Assembly: GCF_040802235.1 (NCBI RefSeq)
Contig: NC_133167.1
Location: 1,193,001-1,257,000 of the forward strand
DNA from: Manis javanica
Lineage: Eukaryota; Chordata; Mammalia; Pholidota; Manidae
DNA: 64,000 nucleotides
Direction: 5' to 3'
Part shown: in pieces, positions 1 through 11,065 of the stretch
How the letters are laid out: the number at the start of each line of letters is the position of its first letter
Position numbering within the stretch: position 1 is the first letter of the stretch
Made by a program: the position numbers and the translations under genes
Notes under the pieces: model-generated
Seen by the model: only the letters and a program-made list of their open reading frames with translations
What the model was told of the DNA's origin: nothing
The model's database searches: none

Positions 1-2642
1 GTCAGACTTACTAAGAGAAAAAGAGAATCTGCGCACATCAACAGAATCAGAAATGAGAAAGGAAAAATCACGATGGTCCCCACAGAAATACAAAGAATTA
101 TTAGAGTATACTATGAAAATCTATATGCTAACAAACTGGATAACATAGAAGAAATGGACAACTTTCTAGAAAAATACAACCTTCCAAGACTGACCAAGGA
201 AGAAATAGAAAATCTAAGCAGACCAATTACCAGCAATGAAATTGAAGTGGTAATCAAAAAGCTACCCAAGAACAAAAACCCCAGGCCAGATGGATTCACC
301 ACTGAATTTTATCAGACATTTAGAGAAGATATAATACCCATTCTCCTTAAAGTTTTCCAAAAAATAGAAGAGGAGGGAATACTTCCAAACTCATTCTATG
401 AAGCCAGCATCACTCTAATACCAAAACCAGGCAAAGACCCCACAAGAAAAGAAAATTACAGACCAATATCCCTGATGATATAGATGCAAAAATACTCAAC
501 AAAATATTAGCAAACTAAATTCAAAAACACATCAAGAGGATCATACACCATGACCAAGTGGGATTCATCCCAGGGATGCAAGGATGGTACAACATTTGAA
601 AATCCATCAACATCATCCACCACATAAACAAAAAGAGGGACCAAAACCACATGATCATCTCCATAGGTACTGAAAAAGCATTTGACAAAATTCAACATCC
701 ATTCATGATAAAACTCTCAACAAAATGGGTATAGAGGGCAAGTAACTCAACATAATAAAGACCATATATGACAAACACACAGCCAACATCATAGTTAACA
801 GCGAGAAGCTGAAAGCTTTTCAGGTAAGATTGGGAACAAGACAGGGCTGCCCACTCTCCCCACTGTTATTCAACAGAGTCCTGGAGGTCCTAGCCATGGC
901 AATCAGACAAAACAAAGAAATACAAGGAATCCAGATTGGTAAGGAAGAAATCAAACTGACAGTATTTGCAGATGACATGATATTGTACATAAAAAACCCT
1001 GAAGACTCCACTCCAAAACTACTAGAGCTAATATCTTAATTCAGCAAAGTTGCAGGATACATAATTAATACACAGAAATCTGTTGCTTTCCTATATGCTA
1101 ATGATGAACTAGGAGAAAGAGTGATCAGGGAAACAGTTGCATCAAAAAGGATAAAATACCTAGGAATAAACCTAAGCAAGGAAGTGAAAGACCTAAACCC
1201 TGAAAACTACAAGACACTCTTAAGAGAAATTAAAGAGGTCACTAACTAATGGAAATTCATCCCATGCTCTTGGGTAGGAAGAATATTATCAAAATGGCCA
1301 TCCTGCCTAAAGCAATCTACAGATTCAATGCAATGCCTATCAAAAGCAACAGCATTCTTCAATGAACTGGAACAAATAGTTCTAAAATTCATATGGAACC
1401 ACAAATGACCCCGAATAGCCAAAGCAATCCTGAGAAGGAAGAAAAAATCAGGGGGGGGATCATGCTTCCCAACTTCGAGCTCTACTACAAAGCTGTAGTA
1501 ATCAAGACAATTTGGTTCTGGCACAAGAACAGAGCCACAGACCAGTGGAACAGAATAGAGACCCCAGAAATTAACCCAAACATATATGGTCAATTAATAT
1601 ATGATAAAGGAGCCATGGACATACAATGGGGAAATGACAGCCTCTTCAACAGCTGGTGTTGGCAAAACTGGACAACTACGTGTAAGAGAATGAAACTGGA
1701 TCACTGTCTAACCCCAAACACAAAAGTAAATTTGAAATGGATCAATGACCTGAATGTAAGTCATAAAACCATAAAACTCTTAGAAAAAAACATAGGCAAA
1801 AATCTCTTGGACATAAACATGAGCAACTTCTTCATGAACATATCTCCCCGGGGAAGGGAAACAAAAGCAAAAATGAACAAGTGGGACTATACCAAGCTGA
1901 AAAGCTTCTGTACAGCAAAGGACACCATCAGTATGGGAGAATATATTCATAAATGACAGATCCGATAAGGGGTTGACATCCAAAATACATGAAGAGCTCA
2001 CGCACCTCAACAAACAAAAAGCAAATAATCCAATTAATAAATGGGCAGAGGATCTGAACAGACAGTTCTCCAAAGAAGAAATTCAGATGGTCAATAGGCA
2101 CATGAAAAGATTTTCCACATTGTTAATCATTAGAGAACTGCACATTAAAACTCCACAACCTCACACCAGTTAGGATGACCAACATTCAAAAGACAAACAA
2201 CAAATATTGGCGAGGTTGTGGAGAAAGGGGAACCCTCTTTCACTGCTGGTGGGAATGTAAATTAGTTCAGCCATTCTGGAAAGCAGTATGGAGGTTCCTT
2301 AAAAAACTCAAAATAGAAATACCATTTGACCCAGGAATTCCACTCCTAAGAATTTACCCTAAGAATGCAGGAGCCCAGTTTGAAAAAGACATATGCACCC
2401 CTATGTTTATTGCAGCACTACTTAAAATAGCCAAGATATGGAGGCAACCTAAGTGTCCATCAGTAGATGAATGGATAAAGAAGATGTGGTACATATACAC
2501 AATGGAATATTATTCAGCCATAAGAAGAAAACAAATCCTACCATTTGCAACAATATGGATGGAGCTAGAGGGTATTTTGCTCAGTGAAATAAGCCAGGCA
2601 GAGAAAGACAAGTATCAAATGATTTCACTCATTGTGGAGTAG
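1..2642 (+). pseudogene. L1 ORF2 remnant (reverse transcriptase to C-terminus)
   Basis: ORF2 encodes the L1 endonuclease/reverse transcriptase that carries out target-primed reverse transcription. Open pieces remain at 73-483 (start of the RT domain, ending in RPISLM), 830-1039 ([12 protein letters not shown] and the catalytic [10 protein letters not shown]), 1393-1956, and 2175-2642 (the cysteine-rich end with CGERGTLFHCWWEC, then WYIYTMEYYSAIRRKQ). Stops and frameshifts separate them, for example just after 480, near 1040 and at 1957. The endonuclease part lies outside the window. It is clearly homologous to ORF2 of the other L1 copies here. Confidence 0.9.
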
Positions 2643-2985
2643 AAGAACAAAGAAAAAAACTGAAGGAACAAAACAGCAGCAGACTCACGAACCCAAGAAT
2701 GGACTAAAAGTTACCAAAGGTAAAGGGACTGGAGAGGATGGGTGGGAAGGGAGGGATAAGGGGGGACAAAGGGGCCGTATGATTAGCACACATAATGTAG
2801 GGGGGGACATGGGGAAGGCAGTACACCACAGAGAAGACAAGTAGTGATTCTACAGCGTCTTACTATACTGATGGACAGTGACTGTAATGGGGTGTGTGTG
2901 GGGGACTTGATAATGGGGGGAGTCTAGTAACCATAATGTTGCTCTTGTAATTGTACATTAATGATACAAAAAAACCCCAAAAACC
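1..2985 (+). mobile_element. L1 retrotransposon, 3' half (5' end outside window)
   Basis: A relatively young LINE-1 lies on the plus strand. It enters the window inside ORF2 and runs through the reverse transcriptase region, the ORF2 C-terminus and a G-rich 3' UTR. It ends in the usual 'tgtacattaatgatac' sequence followed by an A-rich tail near 2970-2985. The 3' UTR (about 2643-2985) carries repeated G runs at 2738-2820, a typical mammalian L1 feature able to form G-quadruplexes. Frameshifts and stops break the coding frame, so the copy is dead. Confidence 0.93.
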
Positions 2986-3290
2986 TTACCATTAAAGGTC
3001 AGCCTGCTCTGAGCCTAAGGCATAGGCGAAGCTAGAAGCCCTTCCCAGGGACTCTGACAGACTCCATGGTCAGAGGCTGGGGCATTGGTGATTTGCAGAG
3101 GCCACATGGTGGGCAGTGGGAATACAGAACAGACCAAGTGGATGTCAAGGGGCAGAAATGTCAGGGCCTCTGGCTAGGGTCTATGCATCATCCAAGTTGT
3201 GTGCTCTTGATTTTCATGTTGGTTTGGTTATCTTATAGCTGTTTCTACATAGAAATTTTAAAATAATTTGTCCAGTAGTATAAAAAAATC
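2986..3290. other. Non-repetitive spacer
   Basis: About 300 bp between the young L1 and an older L1 fragment. I recognise no gene or repeat. The 66-codon open frame at 3066-3266 has no recognisable similarity and looks fortuitous. Confidence 0.5.
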
Positions 3291-3299
3291 CTGATAGGA

Positions 3300-4640
3300 G
3301 GAAAACAGCCTTGAATGTATTGGCTGTGTTGCATAATAAGGATCTTGTTAAAACTTGCCATCCATAAACATGGTATATCTCTCAATTTATTCAGTTCTCC
3401 TTTTATGTCTGTCAATAACATTAAAATTTTAATCTCTGAATATAATTGTACATCATTTGTTATTTATATATACTGAAGAGTTTATATTTTGCTTTTTAAT
3501 CATTGAATTATAAAATAGCACAAGAATAGAAAAATACCCCAAAGGGACAGGATAAGAAACACCCAAATATGCAGGGACCCTTGATTTATGACAAAAGTGA
3601 TACTATATTGCAGTGGGGGAAAAAGACATTAAAAAATGATAAGTGGTATAACCATATGGAAAAAAATGAAACAACCCCTACAGTACAGAAACCACAAAAA
3701 ATAATACCATATTAATTATAGATACAAATATTAAAGATTAAATACAAAAACTCTATAAGATAGCATAAAAGTTTATCTCTTTGGATCTAATATAGGCAAT
3801 GGCTCTTTAAACATGACACAGAATAAAGTAACCAACCATGAAGGAAAATGATGGATTAACCTTATTAAATTTAAGAACTTTTGTTAATCAAAAAAATTTT
3901 TTGAAAATCGATACAAGTGTAAATATGTAAGCCACAAAGTGGGAGAAGATAGTTGCAAATCAGACACCTAAAAAAGTGCTCCCATCCAGAATATATGACA
4001 ATTTTTTCTAATGCGAAAAATAAAAGCAACACAGTAGAAAAAAATGGGCAAAGCATATATGCTTCCCCCAAAAGAACATCCAAATCGCTACTAAATAAGT
4101 GAAAATATGGTTAACTTATTAGTCATTAGAGAAATGAAAATGAAAGTCATGGTGCTATATGACTACAGACCCACTAGAATAACTACATTTCATTAAACAG
4201 GCAATGTGGCAGCTTCATGAAGATGTGCAGAAATAGCAACTCTTACCTGTTTGTAGGAACAAAAATTGCTGTAACATTTTTAGGAAACTGTTTGGAATTA
4301 TCCAAAAATGATGAACTATCTTGCTACTAGAATGCACAACCAGAATTCATTCACAGCAAAAGACATGAAAAGAATTTCATAGCAGCAGTGTTTTAAAGTC
4401 AATAGTTGGGAGCAACTCGTGTCCATCTTCGCATAATGGAATCTTACATAATAATGAAAATTAAAGAACTGTTATACACACCACATGGATTAATCTCACA
4501 AAGATAATGTTAGCAAAAAAGTCACAAAAAGAAGACTGTATAATTCTATTCATAAGACGTTTACAGGCAAAAGCTCATCTGTGTGTTAGTGGCAGGATCA
4601 GATTGACCTTAGAGGGCAATGACGATAAGGCGGTAAGAGG
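3300..4640 (+). mobile_element. Old, degraded L1 (L1M-type) 3' region
   Basis: AT-rich decayed L1 ORF2 sequence in plus orientation. Recognisable landmarks include 'gggacccttgatttatgac' near 3575, 'gtgggagaagatagttgcaaatcag' near 3939, and late ORF2/3' UTR-like text near 4380-4600. No open frame of useful length remains. The divergence shows it is much older than the L1 at 1-2985. Confidence 0.7.
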
Positions 4641-4645
4641 GTGTT

Positions 4646-5160
4646 GTGGGAACTGAGTACATTTCTTTCTTGCTCTGGGTGGTGTTGAACTCCTTGAGTG
4701 TATATGACTTGAATATTTTTTCATTGGGACATAAAAATATAATCTGTAATGTTTGTACTTCATATCTTCCATCCTGCTACTATGAAGGTGATACCTTGGC
4801 TGGAGCTCGGGGTCATCTCTGTAACCATGTCTTCCGCGCCCTTCATGTGATGGCTCAGGAGCCCAGGGGAGTTTCCGAATACTGGAACCATGCCTTTGCC
4901 TCAGACCCCCGACCTGGCTTCTCCGTGAGGGAGGCCCTGGTTGTCAGGTCCGGACCACTCCAACCAAAGCTATTCCTACGAACACCAAACTCACCGTGGA
5001 GAATGCCTTGGCCCTGTATTTAAATTACCACTTGAAACAGATCTCTTTGGTGTTGCTGTTGAAAATGGACTGAGAAGAGGTGAAGTGGAGGCAGCAGGGC
5101 TTTCAGTCAGTGCTCGTGTCTGTGCAGGCCCGGAGGGGTGCAGGCAAATTGCAAGCAGGC
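4646..5160 (+). repeat. Unclassified diverged repeat D1 (pair with D2)
   Basis: This stretch aligns with 21430-21925. Shared landmarks in order are 'gtcttccg(c/t)gcccttg', 'ccgacctggct(t/c)ctccgtgag', 'gaacgccttggcc'-like text, and 'ggtgttgctgttgaaaatgg' against 'ggtgtttctgttgaagacgg'. By eye the similarity is about 70 percent. It lies downstream of OR1, as D2 lies downstream of OR2, so it may be part of the old tandem OR unit. It could instead be an old interspersed repeat that I do not recognise. Confidence 0.55.
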
Positions 5161-5542
5161 ATTTTCTTTTTTTCCAGGTTTGGTAAAATGCACAATCATC
5201 TGACGTCTCTCCTGCTAAAACCCAGTGAGTGACCCGGGGACCCATGCTCAGTACCGGGCAGGAGACCACACTGTGCGGACACTCAGCAGGTGGCCCTCTT
5301 CCCTCGGTCTCAGGTACTTGGTTTCATTGCTTCTTTGGACACTTAGAGGTCGGGATGCAAAACATCGTGATTCATCTGTTTGTTTCACACTTTGTGAACA
5401 TCTGGTTTATGGAATGAACATCTGGTTCAGCAACATTGACTGAATGTATAAATGAATGAGATAATCAACATACCCAATTCCCCCTGGTGGTGGGATAGGT
5501 TTGAGGGCGCCGCGTTAGCTCGGGTCTTTCCTGAGACCTCCA
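5161..5542. other. Sequence just downstream of OR1 (3' UTR or spacer)
   Basis: The stretch between D1 and the OR1 duplication has no recognisable repeat. OR genes normally have a 3' UTR, so part of this is probably transcribed, but I found no AATAAA on the minus strand here. A short direct repeat built on 'gaacatctggtt' lies at 5397-5428. Confidence 0.4.
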
Positions 5543-5581
5543 TCCAGCCCCCGGGCACTCGGACCCCTTCAGCCACATCCT

Positions 5582-6529
5582 TCACATGACCGTGAGTTTC
5601 TGGCTCAGCCTCCGCAGGGCCTCCTGCACGTCCTTGTTTCGCAGACTGTAGATGAGGGGGTTGAGCATCGGGATGACCAGGGTGTAGAAGACAGACACCA
5701 CCTTGCCCTGCTTCATGGACTCCACAGCTCCCGGCTGGGCATACATGACAAAAAGGGTCCCATAAAAGAGGGACACGGCCGTCATGTGGGAGCCGCAGGT
5801 GGAGAAGACCTTGTGTCTCCCGGCTGCCGAGCGCATCCTCAGGATGGTCACTGTGATGTAGCCGTAGGAGATGAGGACCACGAGTGTGGTGCCCACGATG
5901 ATGAGCCCACAGATGCCAAACAAGAGGAGCTCGTTGAGGGCTGTGTTGGTGCAGGCGAGCTGCAGCAGGGGGGGCACGTCGCAGAAGAAGTGGTCGATGT
6001 GGTTGGCGCAGAACGGGAGGCGGAAGGTGGAGCTGGTCTGCACGATGGCGTTGAGGCAGCCCCCACAGTAGGTGCCCAGCACCAGGCGGGTGCAGGCCGA
6101 GGGGCACATGGTGACGGGGTAGAGCAGGGGGCTGCAGATGGCCACGAAGCGGTCATAGGCCATCACTGCCAAGAGGAGAGTCTCTGTAGTAGCAAACAGG
6201 GAGAGGAAGAAGAACTGGGCAGCACAGCCCTCAAAGGTGATGGCCTTGGACGGGGAGAGGAAGTTGGCCAGGGCGTTGGGGGCGGTGACAGATGAGTAGC
6301 ACAGGTCCAGGAAGGAGAGGCTCTTGAGGAAGAAGTACATTGGGGAGTGCAGTCGGGCGTCCAGGCTGATGAGCACGATCATGCTGAGGTTCCCCAGCAC
6401 GGCCACCACGTACAGCGCCAGGAACACAGCAAAGAGCAGGGCCTGGGTCTCCCGGCCACCCTCAAACCCCTCCAGCACAAACTCCTGCAGGGGCACCACT
6501 GAGAGGCTTCCATTTCTGTGGGGTGGCAT
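5582..6529 (-). CDS. Class II olfactory receptor, copy 1 (OR1)
   Basis: An intact single-exon odorant receptor of 315 residues, the usual OR length. It is a seven-helix GPCR that would signal through Golf in olfactory neuron cilia. Visible marks are an N-glycosylation site NGS at 6-8, GN at 46-47 (TM1), LHSPMYFFL at 60-68, C102 for the conserved disulfide, [10 protein letters not shown] at 123-132 (end of TM3), SYGYI at 221-225 (TM5), [11 protein letters not shown] at 240-250 (TM6) and [12 protein letters not shown] at 287-298 (TM7). The start is the ATG just before the glycosylation site; a good 3' splice site lies about 10 bp upstream. By motifs it belongs to class II, perhaps near families 5/9, but I do not assign a symbol. 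GC-rich codon use makes both other strands appear open; those frames are shadows. Confidence 0.96.
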   Translation of the reverse strand: MPPHRNGSLSVVPLQEFVLEGFEGGRETQALLFAVFLALYVVAVLGNLSMIVLISLDARLHSPMYFFLKSLSFLDLCYSSVTAPNALANFLSPSKAITFEGCAAQFFFLSLFATTETLLLAVMAYDRFVAICSPLLYPVTMCPSACTRLVLGTYCGGCLNAIVQTSSTFRLPFCANHIDHFFCDVPPLLQLACTNTALNELLLFGICGLIIVGTTLVVLISYGYITVTILRMRSAAGRHKVFSTCGSHMTAVSLFYGTLFVMYAQPGAVESMKQGKVVSVFYTLVIPMLNPLIYSLRNKDVQEALRRLSQKLTVM

Positions 6530-6538
6530 GGCCCTGAG

Positions 6539-6580
6539 CTGGGCAAAGACAAGGCAGGTGGCAGCGAGGGGGAGCAGGTC
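6539..6580 (-). promoter_or_regulatory. Predicted 3' splice site of the OR1 coding exon
   Basis: Read on the minus strand, a long pyrimidine-rich tract (about 6541-6580) ends in 'tctttgcccag', placing the exon start near 6538, nine bases before the ATG. OR coding exons usually follow one or more non-coding 5' exons, so this acceptor is expected. The same tract is present upstream of OR2 (about 27890-27931) but absent upstream of OR3. Confidence 0.6.
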
Positions 6581-7275
6581 AAGGTCACAAGGTCACACCG
6601 TCCATGGAGCACAGTGACCCCCAGGCCCTCGATGCCCAGACCAAGAGGCACCAGCTTCCCAGCTCTCCTTCCAGAGGAGCTCAGAGTGACCTGAAAGGGC
6701 AACAGTCCTCTGGTCAGGTCCATGGCTGTGCTCTGGCTGCGTCGTCTGCAGGGGACCGAGCTGTGCTGTGAGGAGGGGCGCCAGGAGGCTGGCAGGGCTG
6801 AGAGCCTGTAGCTGAGAATGGCGCTGCAGCCCCACGCCTCCTCCTGAATGGACCCTCACCCTGCCCCCAGTGCCCGGAGCCATTACGTACCTGCTCAGGG
6901 ACCAGCCCTGTGCTCCGGGCACCAGCTCCTTCATTTCAGAGATGCCGAGCGAGCATCTGCTGCCCCTCAGGATGGGTCAGGTGGTGGCTGCGTCTCCAGG
7001 CCAGGCTGGGAGCCAAGCAGAGATCAGCCCTGCCAGGCCAATGTGGGTGTCGCCTGCCTGGGTCCCCTGCAGCCTCTGAGCCCCAGCCCAGCACCGTCTC
7101 TGCGCCTGGACCGTGGTGGCATGCGGTCAGCAGAGCTGTCTGTGTCCTTAAGGATCTCAGGGCACTTCCTGGGAATGCCCGATGTCAGACAAATGGGGAG
7201 ATGACGGCCCAGCCCCATGGTCTGAGAAGGAGCGGGACACGACTGTCACATGCTTGGGAGATGGACATGCCCTTC

Positions 7276-8545
7276 TGCTTTTTTGGCCACACCCCATGCT
7301 ACTGGAGCCCCTCGGGGCCAGATGCTTTAATAAGGAGTGTGCTTTTCCATTTTAAGCAAGAGAATGGGAGGTTCTGTGTTACCCCACCTGCAATCCCCTG
7401 AACTCCTTCTGTTCCCTGTCTCTGTCACGGTGCAGACAGTTCAGAGTGCCAGGAGCAGAGCTGCACACAGCAAACTGTATGGTTCCAGGGGTGTGTTGCA
7501 AGTCCCAGGAGTGGTGGTGGGATGGGGCTGCACAGAGGGTGAGGTCAGGCAGAGAGGATCCCTGGGAAGGGCTGGCTGACCTCTGCAGTCATCAGCTCTC
7601 CTAAAGGGCTGGTCCTGGACACGGAGGGGTGAGCTCGTGGGGAGTGGAGGCGTGCGTGCTGTGGGGACACCTTCAAGCCCCTCCTAACCTAGGTTTCCTC
7701 AGGAGATGTGGTCTTCTGTCTGGTCAGGAAAATGCAGGAACCCGCAGCTGGATGCAGATGAGAGGATGGATCCCCCAGTTCCCCCTCAAGGCCGATTCAC
7801 TCCAGGCAATCCAACCAGCAGGAAATGGGATCTCTAGTAGTGATGCTGAGTGCTGGGCCTGGCGGAGTGCTATGCTGACCAAGCATGGACAGAGCGGGTT
7901 CTGGGGCCTGCTCTGCATCCTGTTGGTGCCCCTTGGGGACCCCCTGCTGCCCACATGCAGAGCTGACACACACACCATGGGGACCGTGGTGGCTAGTGTG
8001 GCCCACCTGTCTGTGACTAAGACTAAATAGTAGATTTTTCTAAGTTTCTAAGTTTCTAACTGTGAACTCTAAGGTTTTGAGTTTAATGGTTTTGTGCTCA
8101 ATTTTTCTTGACAAACCCTTAACGTGATAACTGACCATGTAGGGTGTCCTTGTGGTAAGCTGAAAATAAGAACATTTCTGTTCCCAGCAACATATTCTTT
8201 GCTTCATTTCTGAGCAATGAACAGGGGCCTCCAACTTGCTGAGGCGACCCATGGCTGTCCATGGGCATCAGTGTAACGAACTGTTACATTCCCCAGCCTG
8301 TGCCCTGAGCCTGGGGAATGCATGCAGGGAGGTGGGGGAGTGCTGGGCAGCTGGGCCCCTGAGGTGGACAGGTGACCTGGGCCAGGGAGCCCTGACCCCT
8401 CTTCCTGAGAGTGTGGTCCAGGACCAGGAGCCTTGGTGTCACCGGAGAGCCGGGTGGAAATGCAGAAGCTCCAGCCCCACCTGCCTCAGCTTCAAGGCCG
8501 AGGCCTGGCTGGCCAGGGTAGGAGAGTGGACATGGCTTCAGCTTC
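7276..8545. other. GC-rich single-copy DNA upstream of OR1
   Basis: No repeat family or gene is recognised. If OR1 has a non-coding first exon near block A, this would be its 5' intron. The corresponding stretch upstream of OR2 (28627-30162) has similar length but no obvious sequence match. Short open frames on both strands look like effects of GC-rich composition. Confidence 0.4.
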
Positions 8546-9030
8546 AGGGAGCGGCCCCCAGTGCCTGCTGCACAGCGTGTCCTGCCGCCGCCCTCACATG
8601 CGGCGTCCTCAACTCCTGGCAGCCCTGATGGGTGGCTGCCTGGGCCTTACCTTCTCAGGTGAGGGTTACAACTGGCGCGAGGCCACAGGCCAGGACCTGC
8701 CCTCCCAGGGTCTCCGAGCTTCTGACCTGGTCTGTGCCGATGACAATCAGGTGGCCCGGAGGAGCCCCAGCCCTCCCAGCTCAGCTCTGGCCTCCTGTGC
8801 AGTGAAGTGAGGATGGGGAAGAGGGCAGGGGGCCCTGGGGTCCTGGTGAGAGGCCAGCCAGGTGCTCACCTGCCCCTCCACGTCTCGTCCTGGCAGCTGG
8901 CTGGCTCGTCGAGGCCCCTGCACCTCCGGGTCACTCTGCTGGGGAAGTTCTCTCCGCCTGGCACGGCTGGGACTTGGGGCCTCGAATGGCCAATTAGGGG
9001 AGGTTGTTTGTGTTCTGGCCTGTGCAGTGC
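8546..9030. repeat. Block A: duplicated GC-rich sequence upstream of OR1
   Basis: Matches block C (59503-60175) from 'gggagcggcccccagtgcc' onward and block B (30163-30690) from 'gccctcccagggtctcc' (8699) onward, at very high identity and in the same orientation. After about 9020 a small insertion separates it from B/C ('tgtgcagtgcgc...'), and the match fades by about 9060. It starts about 2.0 kb upstream of the OR1 ATG. It holds a conserved EBF-like site and homeodomain-like site. An open frame across it appears non-coding. Confidence 0.85.
8833..8997. promoter_or_regulatory. Candidate OR promoter/enhancer motif pair in block A
   Basis: CCCTGGGG at 8833-8840 fits the CCCNNGGG core bound by EBF/Olf1 factors. 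CAATTAG at 8991-8997 (TAATTG core on the minus strand, preceded there by CTCCCC) fits LHX/EMX homeodomain sites. OR promoters and enhancers are known to use these two factor classes. Single short motifs are common by chance, so this is an inference supported mainly by conservation of the pair in blocks B and C. Confidence 0.3.
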
Positions 9031-9400
9031 GCTGGGACCCCTGGTTCCTCTGGGTCCCAGGAAGCTGCAGGTCTGTGGCCAATCTTCCTCTGGTCCCCTC
9101 ACCCCACAATGGGGGAGGCAGGAAGCCTGAGGTCCTTCAGGGACCACTGGGGGTGCCAATAGGAGAGAAACATGGGCAGCATAGAGGGACCCAGTGGCCC
9201 TCCTTTGACAGGTCTTCCTGGGGCAGCAAGTGTGACCTCCTGGCCCACAGCCCTTCCTCCACCTCCTGATCCATCCGCGAATGTTGGTGGGAAATCTGGG
9301 CCTGGGGAGGCAGCGGCCCTTGTGTGCCGCGCCTGTGCTCACGGCGCACCGACGCTAGGTTGTGGTTTTGGCCCTTTGGGTGGCCCTGCACTCCAGCGGG
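9031..9400. other. GC-rich single-copy DNA
   Basis: No gene or repeat recognised. Overlapping open frames on both strands have no recognisable similarity. Confidence 0.4.
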
Positions 9401-9404
9401 TAGA

Positions 9405-9800
9405 GTAAGTATCTATTAAAACGGAGTACTGTAAGCCTGAAAATAAACCCAAAACCAAAGTGTAAGGTTCATAAATGTTTAGTATGAAGTTACATAAAGT
9501 ATAAAAGTAAAAAGCTGGAGAAAGCTTTATCATGGACATTCTAAGATGAAGAAGGCTGGTGTGGCTCAATAAGTGTGAAATAAAGTAGATTTTAGAAGAA
9601 AAGGATATTTATTAAGGGGCATCTCTTGATGAAAATATTCAATTGAATGAGATGATGTGAAAATTAAAATTTGTGTACAACTAATAAATATTTAAAATAC
9701 AAGAGGTAAAAACTGACAGAATTAAAAAGAAATGCATACACCCAAGTCATGGTTAATATATAACCACACCTCTCAGTAACTGAATAAACTGGCAGATGAA
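9405..9800 (+). mobile_element. Probable very old L1 fragment
   Basis: AT-rich, A-biased plus-strand text (such as 'gacagaattaaaaagaaatgc' and 'cacacctctcagtaactgaataaac') resembles decayed L1 ORF2. It sits abruptly between GC-rich stretches. The family assignment is uncertain. Confidence 0.4.
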
Positions 9801-9929
9801 GTTGTGGTCATTTGTTAGAATTGAACAAAAATACTAACCAAACGGACCTACCCGACGCACACAGAAGCCTGAGTGACGGCAGGGAGTCGGTCCCCCCGGA
9901 GCCCGCGGGCCCCACTGTGCAGGGTGAGC

Positions 9930-10340
9930 GCTCTCCCCGCGGTGAAATGTCCTTGGACACCCGGACTGCGGCCTTATCTGAATTAGGGTTATTCCAAGTG
10001 AACTAGGAAGAGGTCACTCTGGGTTAGGTGGGCCCTAGCCCCAGTGACGAGTGTCTGCCTAGGACAGGAAAGGACTCGAGACCCGAGGAAGGGGCGGGAG
10101 GGCCGGCGCAGAGCTTCAAGTGACGCAGCCACAGGGACAGAACCGCCCAGGCTGCAGGACCCCCAGAGGCTTGGAAGAGGCGAGGAAGACTTCTCCCTGG
10201 AGCTTTCAAGGGTAGAGGCCCTGAGGACCGCGTCATTCTGGACGTCCACCCTCCAGACCCACGAGGGAATGGATCGCTGCCGTCACAAGTCACGAGTCTG
10301 TGTTACTTTGTAATGGCCGCCCTGGCAGCTGACACGGGGC
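9930..10340 (+). mobile_element. Ancient LTR-like element (MaLR type)
   Basis: The order of landmarks resembles old mammalian MaLR-type LTRs: 'atctgaattagggttattcc', 'ggttaggtgggccctagcc', 'gacgcagccacagggacag', 'ttggaagaggcgagga', and a 3' end 'gtgttactttgtaatggccgccctggcagc'. High CpG content and divergence blur the ends. The subfamily cannot be fixed by eye. Confidence 0.5.
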
Positions 10341-11065
10341 CATGGGACAGCCTGGGCCCTGCTGGCAAGGCCGTGAGACACCTGCACCGACCCTCGCAGG
10401 GGCGGGTCAGTATCAGTATGACTGTTTCCTCTCGGGGTCACTCCGCCCCGGGCCGGAATCTGGTCACCGGTCCCAAGTCCTTCCCCCCCGTGCCAGGTTA
10501 TTTATGCACTGTTTTCAACATCATGTAAACATATTCCAGTTCACTTGTGGAATCTTCTTTTGAGAGACATTTAGGCCCTTTTCTTTTTTGAAAATGAACA
10601 TTTTTTTCCTCAAAGGTGTATTTCTAGAAATGGGCTCCTGAGTATGAAGAGACATATTTTTTCTTCTTTTAAAAAATTAATTTCATTAGTTTCATATTAA
10701 TCTTTCATCCTAGAAGCCCCTCCCATTGCATCTTTCTTCGTTTTTGCCGATTACACTCCTTGGCTCTAGAGCTAAGAGCCTCCCCTGCTAACATGTCCTG
10801 GCCACGCGGGGCAGAAGCCACACCTGCAAGCTGCTCGGGCGACTGTGGTGTGGGCCCTGTGGACACGGGGCGTCAGTGCCACGCCCGGGCTCTTCAATCC
10901 CAGTTTACTTGCCAGCTCTGTGGGCCTGGCCTGTCTACATTCATGACTTCATGAGAACAGGGGGCTGGTTGTCCTTACATATATCATTCTGGCTTTTGAC
11001 TCTTCTTGGTGAAATACTGCATCACGTAAAATTCTCTATGCATTTACTAGCCAATTTCCTCTCAA
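10341..11065. other. Spacer with a probable old L1 3' scrap
   Basis: The segment 10480-10660 ('aaggtgtatttctagaaatgggctcctgag') resembles a minus-strand L1 3' end of great age. The remainder shows no recognisable gene or repeat. Confidence 0.35.

Larger units (their letters stand above)
5543..7275. repeat. Recent segmental duplication, copy 1 (carries OR1)
   Basis: About 1.73 kb is nearly identical to 26893-28626 at a fixed offset of 21351 bp. It covers the OR coding exon and about 740 bp upstream of the ATG. Identity falls off abruptly near 5543 (before 'tccagcccccgggcactcgg') and near 7265-7275. It is head-to-tail with copy 2. Confidence 0.9.

Noticed and set aside
5427-6107. Minus-strand frames overlapping the ORs (5427-6107, 26856-27458, 44728-45201 and the 102-codon frames)
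   Set aside because: Alternate-frame shadows of the OR coding exon; P-, L- and H-rich with no membrane-protein pattern.
6530-6617. Alternative upstream start for OR1
   Set aside because: The sequence upstream of the ATG is a pyrimidine tract and splice acceptor, and the chosen ATG gives the normal short N-terminus with its glycosylation site.
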